Positions 21,501-27,790 of a stretch of DNA of 27,790 bases are shown in pieces. The position numbers were made by a program, and so were the translations under genes. Position 1 is the first letter of the stretch. Each line of letters opens with the position of its first letter. This stretch comes from Zygnema cylindricum (Eukaryota; Streptophyta; Zygnematophyceae; Zygnematales; Zygnemataceae), in the NCBI GenBank assembly GCA_037447655.1, contig JBBHKE010001282.1, positions 1 to 27,790 of the forward strand. Direction: 5' to 3'. The notes beneath the pieces were generated by a model, which saw only the letters and a program-made list of their open reading frames with translations, had not been told where the DNA came from and ran no database searches.

Positions 21501-21834
21501 TTGAAATTAGGAGGTTTAGGATCATAGAGAATTTTGGTTTAGGTTTGCCGGGTTTGGAAGGCATTGGTTTGGGTGGTTTGGGAGGTTTGAAAGGTTTGGG
21601 TTTGTGTATTCTGTTCTGAAACCTCAGGATGTATTTAGAAATTTGACTTACTGTACTTGATTCATCGCCAAATCTTGTATCAGCAGGACTATCTGGCGGT
21701 TGTAGGTCCCTTGATTGAACCATATCCATATACGAGCTTGAATATCTCAAAAAAGAAAATGAAAATGAATTCCGGAGACCATAATGGAACAGATTGAAAG
21801 CTTTCATGCAACGTTTAGCCATTTTCTGTTTCAA
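18507..21834 (-). CDS. DCL-like DUF3223-domain protein, 265 aa, four exons
   Basis: The exons on the minus strand are 21834-21652, 21484-21370, 19689-19586 and 18902-18507, with introns starting GTAAGT, GTTTGG and GTGAGG and ending AAAG, CCAG and TCAG. The phases agree throughout. Residues 1-35 are rich in Arg, Ser, Phe and Lys with few acidic residues, resembling an organelle targeting peptide. Residues 100-165 match the DUF3223 (DCL) family: GEYLSPED, an ENIVAFHP stretch, KKIGVGISKIKVGH, then CFFVERVDG and EDFSYRK (159-164). Tomato DCL is a chloroplast protein of about 220 residues needed for plastid rRNA maturation. The same domain also occurs at the C terminus of plant Pol IV/V largest subunits, but this protein is too short for that. 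The tail after residue 165 holds a degenerate NGETPNVET repeat and is unusual. Exon 2 (residues 62-99) is weaker in family similarity and its donor GTTTGG is my choice among alternatives; an acceptor 11 bases further upstream for exon 3 is also possible. It diverges from the gene at 22796. Confidence 0.78.
19310..19466. mobile_element. Foldback MITE within the DCL-like gene
   Basis: Two arms of about 65 bases are inverted around acgcattttacgtaaaatac. The left starts CATAGTTTCAAATGTGCG; the right, read inward, starts CATATAGATCAAATGTGTG. Flanking octamers (TTTCTAAT and CTTTGACC) do not match, so the target duplication has decayed or the ends are slightly different. The CATAG start resembles the elements at 6383 and 12283. 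It lies in the intron between exons 3 and 4 of the DCL-like gene. Confidence 0.65.
19919..20113. mobile_element. TA-flanked MITE family, copy 2 (ends degraded)
   Basis: The start cacccatcgctattggagtt and the interior (tttatgaattaataacgtta, tggcttattatgggcc, aaatagcgttattta, aattagagtgatcact) align with copies at 5004 and 23783. The right terminal repeat is degenerate, so the end is approximate and no TA duplication can be claimed. It lies in the long intron between exons 2 and 3 of the DCL-like gene. Confidence 0.65.
20298..20360. repeat. GA-rich microsatellite in intron
   Basis: A (GA)n run is followed by ggagggaaaagg-like purine units on the plus strand. It is pyrimidine-rich in the sense orientation of the minus-strand DCL-like gene whose intron contains it. 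Confidence 0.6.
20958..21096. repeat. Imperfect direct repeat, about 57 bases, 82 bases apart
   Basis: The segment gtcccattaaatgcccgtga...gatgcagaaacatatgacaa at 20958-21010 recurs at 21040-21095 as gtcccataaaatgccttgag...gatgcaagaaacagatgata. It lies in the long intron of the DCL-like gene. A short tail, gattatcattt, near 21105 pairs with aatgataatc-like text. Confidence 0.65.
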
Positions 21835-22795
21835 AAGTTTTCAGGTGGCTATAGTAGTCTATACGTGGCACGATTGTGTATCATCCTTCACACTACACGT
21901 AAATCTTGTCAGGTTTCTCGTTTTTTTTTCTCGGCAGAGTAGTTTCAAGTTCAGATTGATGAAGGCAACAACCGCGTCCGTTCTCCTTTCTTCCAGCAGT
22001 GAGAGACCAGTCACTGAAAATTGCAAAACAGCTTTCAGCCTCCAGCAGTGAGGATCAACAAAGCAAGCTAGCTGTACAGCAATGAAGTATTTTAATATGC
22101 CTTCGTCAATTCTCCAAAAGATCTATAGCAATGCAGTATTTTAATGCCTTCGTCAATTTTACAAAAGCAAGCTGTATAGCAATGGCGTATTTTGTAGCAT
22201 AATGCCTAAGTATCCTCACTTAGACAATTCTAAACGTGTTGCATCACTATTGTCTTGAGTCAACCTAAATGTCACTAAACACTGATTCACTGATTTGCTT
22301 GAAGTTATGCTACTTTTTGTAGGAAACTAGTAAAAATACAATCGTACTACACTTTACTTTTTTTGTTGAACGTTTCATCATTTTGTAAATTCGTAAATTG
22401 TGATTCATTGGACTCGTGTACATTACCCTGTCGTTTATATCTTTCACAAACAGTATTTTTTATATCCGTCGCCTTATATCAAATTGTTTTATGAAGTTCG
22501 TCGTATCTTTAGCTCTAAAAATAAAATTACGAAGGATGACAAAGGATGTTGTTAGTATTTCTTCACACCTTAGTCATAAAGTACGCTGTTGTGTTGAGCT
22601 TCCCTGCCTTACTGCTCTTAACTAATTTGTAAGGATGCACTCAGCTCATTGCGTGTTTAATTTTTGAAGCTTTCAAATTGCAAAAAGGACTCTTGAGTAG
22701 GAAGTTTTTGGTGCGAAGGGAAGTTTGAAATTTTTTGGCGACCTGGGGCTAAAGTAGCAACTTTTGCAGCCTCGGATTGTTGAAATAAAGATTCC
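21835..22795. promoter_or_regulatory. Shared intergenic region of two divergent genes
   Basis: This 961-bp segment separates the start codon of the minus-strand DCL-like gene from that of the plus-strand two-membrane-segment gene. It must contain both promoters and leaders, or a bidirectional promoter. It is AT-rich, includes an ACGTGG core near 21865-21870, and carries the tandem repeat at 22070-22200. No TATA element could be assigned reliably. Confidence 0.5.
22070..22200. repeat. Tandem repeat of about 50 bases, three units
   Basis: The word agcaatg recurs at 22078, 22127 and 22178, each followed by nagtattttaat or a close variant. The first two units share cttcgtcaattntncaaaag. The array is in the shared promoter region of the divergent gene pair. 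Confidence 0.75.
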
Positions 22796-25700
22796 ATGTC
22801 CTCTGGATCCTTCGCCAGCAATGTCGCTCGTGCAGCTTCGGAAGCGTTTCTTTCCACAAAGGTGAGGATTGCTGCCCTTGAAGATGTTTTATGTGCGTCT
22901 AATTTTATTGGGAAACCGTATTGGCCATTAAGTGAATTGAGTGTAAAAGCTTTGGCGATGCTTAGAAATCTGTGAGAATAATGTCTTTACCGACTGCTGT
23001 TTGTTGGTTGCAAAGCAATGAACAGTCAGGAGTCAGGAGTCTGCAGGAGCTTTTAGGATTCAGGTTTATCCAATTTGTGATTATCAAGCAATTGACACCA
23101 GCTAATTAGTAACCAACCGTAAGCAATCAAAAATGGGGATGAGTTTTAGGGCTGGCAATTCATCTTGCATCACCAGGGTGTAAGTTCAGGATCGGCAATT
23201 ATGGCTGTCTTTCGAAAAGGTACAATAGATGTACTTTCGGATGCAGGGCGTGTCTTAGGTGAGTCCGAAGGGCTTAAGCTGATATTATTCGTAATGTTTC
23301 TTCCATGATGTGACAGGATGCTTTCGAGCGACATCGAGTTGTATTCACAATCGCAGCTTCTCTCGCATCAGCTGGGGCCGCATGGGCTGGTATGTGAAAA
23401 CTTTAAAAGTATCAAAGCAACAGGAGAAAATGCACTTTATTAAAACTGTTCACTGGTCAGTACATGAAAGTGTATACAGTAACATTAACCGATATACAAT
23501 AACACTTTCTTTTAATTACAGTGACTTCAAGTCACATTATTGAGCCTCTACTGTCTGGAATGGTGTCAGAAAACGTGAACATATGGATCCCATAAAACAT
23601 ATTCCTGTGGTTGATTATTGCTCTTTAATCACTGATGAACTAATTTGGAGCTGTTTTCCTTGTTGTGCCCATTCAGTCAACCACTGTGCTGAATAATTAA
23701 TATGCGCAATCATTCATTTGGATTTTCTGTTGTTTTCTAATAAGTGATTTGGTTTTCCAGCCGATTTAAGAATCAGTAGCTACACAGCCCATCACTATTA
23801 GAGTTTATGAATTGTTAGCGCTAAGACTGTATTAGAAATTACTGCACTACAACGTGGCTCATTATGGACCATTCAACTAAGATGTGTTACTAATTTATAA
23901 TTTTGAGTAAAACACTTGCATTAATTAGAGTGATAAACTCTACAACAATGGGCAGTGTAGTTCTGGTGTGCAATGGAGGGACTACATTGAAAGGGATACT
24001 GAATATTACACTGAAAGGGATACTGAATATTAAGCCTCTTAATAGAAGCTAAGAATCTTGCTCTCTAAGCTGATTAACTTGTCTTGTGTAAAACTGGGAC
24101 TTTTATTGATCATCTAGGGCACTGTGAAGGAGGCAATGACTTTGACTTTTTAGCTAGGGCATTGTGCAGCAGGTCAAACTTTTCCCTTGTGTCGATCTAT
24201 TAACTTTCTAAGTTTAAAATTTTAAAAGTTCTGAATTTCTAATTTCTAAAATTTCTAAATCCTAAATTTTCTACGTACACAGTAACAAATGGAAAAGAGA
24301 AAACTACACACAAAAGTACAAACCAAAATAACATAAATAAAAAACCACTTGAAAAACATTATAATTTTCTTCTAAGCTCTTTTCAGGTTACACGGCTCGA
24401 CAGATACATCAGCACAAGCTGGAGGAACGGCTTCGGTCTATTGAGCATGCGGTGAGTCTATTAATGAAGAAAATGTACGCATGTGTGTATATTTCCAATC
24501 TGTCATAGGGCTGGAAAGAGAAGGAAAGTGAAAGTGAAGTGAAACAGACAGACAGTGGACAGACTTTCCAGTGTTTAAGAAAAGTGGAATAGGATATACT
24601 GTTATTGACTGCCCAAAGTGTCTTTTATGAGCCTTTTTGAATTGCTTTATATTCTTGTGTAGCATAATTTTTAAATGTTTGTTACATTTCAGAATTTTAT
24701 AATTTTACCTGTGGTTCTTTAACAAGCAAAGGACCTTTTCGGTGGGCATGTCTAAAATTACTACTCGTCTGTTTCACTCCAGTGTTAAGGTCACATATGT
24801 ACTCCGTTGCTGTTGTTTTTGAAAAAAGAGACTGATATGTTTTTCTGACATATGTTTGCAGATGACTACAGTTCATAATATGGGAGAAGAACAAGCTCGA
24901 GCCATTACAAAGCAGACAGCTGCCGGAACTGTCAATTATCGCACATGTGGGGCTGCAACTGGATTGGCGCTCTTAGTTGGGTATCATCTCAATACTTTTC
25001 CTTCTTTTCCTACTTTTCTATGCATGTTTCTTAGAATGGATAACTCACTTTGGTTGGAGTCACTCACCCCATTTCAAATTTGCTGGGTATGGTTCAATGC
25101 AGTCTACCATAATTTGATTCAGTGACCACCGAAGAGAACTGAATTGTATAAACTACCTAAGTCAATGTATAAAGAAATCAAACCGATTCACAAAGGTCTC
25201 TATCTACCAACAGCATTCATTTATGAAAAGAACAACTCTTGTGGAGGGTAATTGGACAATACGATTGATATTGCAACGTCATGCGTAAAATTCAGCATAA
25301 ACCATGCTATGCTGTCCATCTCTATTAGTATTAGAGCGAAATTAGTATCAATAATACTGGTTTAGTGCATACTGGCGTGGCCGATTTAACTCCACTCGCT
25401 TGTATGGTGTGATTAACACTATCTGGTGGAAAAAAAATGTAGTCGCATTAGTGTTATTAACACTAGTAGCGATCGGCCGTAAAGTTTTGGACTCCATGCG
25501 GTTAAGTCAAACTGAACTCCAAGTCTAGCCGGTCTGCAGGTCACAGAAACCAACCTGAACTGAACTGAACCGTCAATCTGTGTGTGATTCTGGTTAAGCT
25601 TCATGTATAGACCGTATTAGTTTGCTTTTGTTCAGAAAGAATATTTTGTGTGCAGGGAAGCCAGACTCTAATTGAACTACCACAATTCGATGTGCTGAAA

Positions 25701-27032
25701 CTCTACTGGTATTGGACTGCAGTTTGTTTTCAGTTTTGCAAATAAGAGTGTTTAATGAGGTGTTAGCCCTCGTTGAGTGAGTTGAATTGAGGCTGGTAAA
25801 ATTGCTTGAACTGATCAGTGAAAAAAAACACTCAAACAGTTTTGTAACAGTCCATCTTAACAGTTAACAGTTAACATTAACAGTTTATACAGTTTGTAAC
25901 AGTCTGGCTTGAAATAAACCCTTGGACTTCACTTGAAGCGGATTTGTCATTCTTTGGCTGGCAGATTTGTGTGCGCGAGATCACTAGTGATGCTTATGAA
26001 GGCTGTTTTACAAAACGTTATCAAATTAGTCCATACTCCCAAATCGATTTTGGAGTAACCATGGTTCTCACATATGTGTGATGCATGTATAGATGACATG
26101 TACGACCACAAAAATATAACGCAACTTAACCGACATAAAAAATTACCCTCGCTGTCAAATACTTGGGGAGTTATTATAAGGGAAATAGACGAAATCCTCT
26201 TGACGTTAACGTAACACTAAATTTGTCATTTTTTATATATATTATAACCTTTGCATTATCCACCCGTCTCGTTAGTGTGCATGTGTCCCTAAACATCTCC
26301 ACTTCTTGAAGTTATCGTGATACTAAGTTGCGATTAAATTGCAATGTCCCAATTTTTTGCTCAATCAATTGTTTATTGGGACCGTCAACCTGGAAATTGT
26401 TTATCGTCTATTCAAGGAATTTTCTTTTTATCTTTTGTCCGGTCTTATCTTGAAAGCCTTAAGTCGAGACTGGTGTCAGTCGAAAAGACTCCAAACGTTT
26501 TATACCCAAATCAAAGTGATGGTCTATAGTGTTATTCATTTAGCAAACACATTTTCAAGAATACAAGAACATTTGTTTTTTTAAAAGAGGAAGAGGAAGA
26601 AATTTAAAAATGAAAATTTGTACAATGCAATGTGTCAGTGTACACTAAAAATCTCATTTCATAGTATGAAAGACAGGTAATGGGTTGTGAAAGGTAACAG
26701 AATTGTCTCATATTTGCTTTTTAATACTGTATACCTTATTTTTAGCAAGAAAAATTGTCTTCTCCAGCATTCTGGGGTAATACACCGTGAATCGTTGTTT
26801 AAGGAAAGAAAGTATTGGTGTGGGTTTTATATGAGTGTTATTGATTCTGTACAGCACAAAGATCGTATTGAGTTGTTGAGTCGTTGTGTTTATTTTTATT
26901 GTTGTTTTTGGGGTGTGTGCTCTCTCCAGCTACGGTTTTGGTTGGAAATCGGGTTCCTGGTACACGGTACGGAGGTTGTCTCGACGGTACAATAAACGTT
27001 TGGAGCAGGAAAAGCCCAAACAACTTTGTTAA
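22796..27032 (+). CDS. Protein with two predicted membrane segments, 141 aa, five exons
   Basis: The exons are 22796-22861, 23317-23389, 24387-24451, 24862-24980 and 26930-27032. All introns are GT-AG (donors gtgagg, gtatgt, gtgagt, gtatca) and the joined frame is open for 142 codons including TAA. Residues 30-48 (VVFTIAASLASAGAAWAGY) and 96-113 (TCGAATGLALLVGYGFGW) are hydrophobic, Gly/Ala-rich and probably membrane-spanning. The loop between them (about 50-95) is charged and helical in character (HQHKLEERLRSIEHAM, then GEEQARAITKQTA). The tail is strongly basic (RRLSRRYNKR) and ends in Cys. The N terminus (residues 1-22) is Ser/Ala-rich with one Arg, weakly like a targeting sequence. I do not recognise a named family, although exon structure and composition argue for a real conserved gene. 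The start is the first ATG in the exon-1 frame. Introns 2 and 4 carry copies of the TA-flanked MITE. Confidence 0.82.
23783..23957. mobile_element. TA-flanked MITE, copy 3, in an intron
   Basis: This 175-base element has ends CACAGCCCATCACTATTAG and, read inward from the right, CACTGCCCATTGTTGTAG, both continuing to agagtttat. TA dinucleotides bound it at 23781-23782 and 23958-23959. The interior gtggctcattatggacca matches gtggcagattatggtcca of copy 1. It lies in intron 2 of the two-membrane-segment gene. Confidence 0.8.
23985..24032. repeat. 24-bp tandem duplication
   Basis: The unit cattgaaagggatactgaat plus atta is followed directly by cactgaaagggatactgaat plus atta. It sits 27 bases after the MITE at 23783-23957. 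Confidence 0.85.
25310..25479. mobile_element. Distant, possible fourth copy of the TA-flanked MITE
   Basis: The left text gtccatctctattagtatta and the right text, read inward, cggccgatcgctactagtgt resemble the family ends. The interior gcgtggccgatttaactcc parallels gtggctcattatggacca. A TA precedes the left end and follows the right end. The match is weak and could be a different family. It lies in intron 4 of the two-membrane-segment gene. Confidence 0.4.
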
Positions 27033-27628
27033 TAATTGTGGTGAAAGTTATAGCTACGAATATTAAAGCCTTATTATCTATATGTTTCATTGTGGTTGGT
27101 TAAAGTGATAATGTATTGAAGCGATCGTGGTTTATTAAAGTGGTATTATTTTCTGTGTGGTTTAGACATTTTTGGCGTACATATGACATCCACACTAAAT
27201 GACGAGGCTGCCACATGAAATTGAAAACCAGGAGCCGTGGATTATTGTGGCGCAAATTTGTTATTTACTTTGTAAAAAAAGGTTATAGCAATGTTATCAT
27301 ACGCATAGAATAAATTTACCGGGTTTTTTTTAGCTTCATTATTGGGATGTTATTGTAGAGATTGTCAATTTACGACCCGGGCAATAACGAAATGGCAGAT
27401 TTGGTCATCAGTTCTTATATTTAAGCTTTCTGGTTCTGTCCGTATTTTCAAATCAAAAATTGTTTTGCATACATTTGTATTGTTTAATGGTCGGTTATTG
27501 TCGGTTGAAGCCAATTCAACCCACGTGTGGTTTTTCACAAAAAGGCCGAAAGAATTTTTAAGGCTGAAACTGGGCTTTTTAAGAAAACCCATCTGATGAG
27601 TACATGGAAACAAGAAGAACTAATTAAT
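27033..27628. other. Probable 3' untranslated and downstream region, no further gene
   Basis: It is AT-rich. Overlapping open frames on both strands at 27342-27613 are mirror frames of one another, with no family resemblance and no splice partner, so neither is called. Confidence 0.4.
27309..27314 (+). promoter_or_regulatory. Candidate polyadenylation signal AATAAA
   Basis: AATAAA lies about 280 bases after the TAA of the two-membrane-segment gene, and a T-rich run (ggttttttttagc) follows. An aataaac at about 26991 lies inside the coding exon and is unlikely to be used. Confidence 0.4.
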
Positions 27629-27630
27629 GG

Positions 27631-27692
27631 GTGGTGCTTTAACGGTGGTGCTTTAAGGGTGGTGCTTTAACGGTGGTGCTTTAAGGGTGATG
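27631..27692. repeat. 14-bp minisatellite, four units and a partial fifth
   Basis: The unit gtggtgctttaacg or gtggtgctttaagg starts at 27631, 27645, 27659 and 27673, with a variant gtgatgcttgatgc at 27687. The final bases alternate between acg and agg in successive units, so the true higher-order unit may be 28 bases. Confidence 0.9.
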
Positions 27693-27748
27693 CTTGATGC
27701 TTCATGCTTAAATGCTTGAGGCTGCGGGCTTGAGGCTGGAGGTCGAAG

Positions 27749-27790
27749 GCTGGGGAGGGGGGAGGGGGGAGGGAGGAGGGCGGAGGGCGA
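27749..27790. repeat. G-rich tract with G-quadruplex potential, reaching the window edge
   Basis: The sequence contains several runs of three to six G separated by single A or short spacers (tggggagggg, ggagggggga, gggaggaggg). That meets the usual pattern for four-stranded G structures on the plus strand. The tract continues off the right edge. Confidence 0.7.

Noticed and set aside
27342-27613. A terminal gene after the two-membrane-segment gene
   Set aside because: Plus- and minus-strand frames mirror one another, lack family resemblance and lie beyond a plausible polyadenylation signal.
1-27790. CRISPR array, bacterial operon, phage or defence system
   Set aside because: There are no regularly spaced repeats with unique spacers and no intronless gene clusters. 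Every supported gene is spliced, so the window is eukaryotic.

Overview
This is a nuclear window from a eukaryote, most likely a land plant or close streptophyte relative. The evidence is GT-AG introns in every gene, plant telobox motifs (AAACCCTAA), a DnaJ-type zinc-finger-only protein and a DCL/DUF3223 protein that belong to plant families, and many small non-autonomous DNA transposons. Nothing fixes the lineage further. There is no rRNA, CRISPR or prokaryotic operon structure.

Layout. Positions 1-840 are AT-rich with no recognisable gene. From about 840 to 2550 the DNA is strongly strand-biased (purine on one strand, pyrimidine on the other). It holds one candidate minus-strand exon (1095-1723) for a Pro/Ser/His-rich protein, with a good splice donor at its 3' end. 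From 2600 to about 14950 no convincing gene is visible. This block is an island of old and nested DNA transposons: a 139-bp TA-flanked MITE (5004-5142), two opposite copies of one foldback element (6383-6930 and 12177-13135), a smaller element nested inside the second copy with a perfect 8-bp duplication (12283-12741), a hAT-type element with a perfect 8-bp duplication (10852-11987), a tRNA-derived SINE-like segment (about 9100-9520), and copies of a repeat with AGGGTGCGTC-type ends (7228-8971 and 13962-13992).

The right half carries three spliced genes that I could assemble from reading-frame and splice-site consistency. The first is a plus-strand 97-aa DnaJ-type cysteine-rich protein (16387-16959). 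The second is a minus-strand 265-aa DCL-like DUF3223 protein (21834 down to 18507). The third is a plus-strand 141-aa protein with two predicted membrane segments (22796-27032). The first two genes converge. The second and third diverge from a shared 961-bp intergenic region. Introns of the second and third genes host further copies of the same TA-flanked MITE family found at 5004.

The DnaJ-type and DCL-like families act in plant organelles in known cases, but their adjacency here is not evidence of a shared pathway. I found no undescribed multi-gene system. The most informative structures are the nested transposons with exact target-site duplications and the unidentified two-membrane-segment protein.
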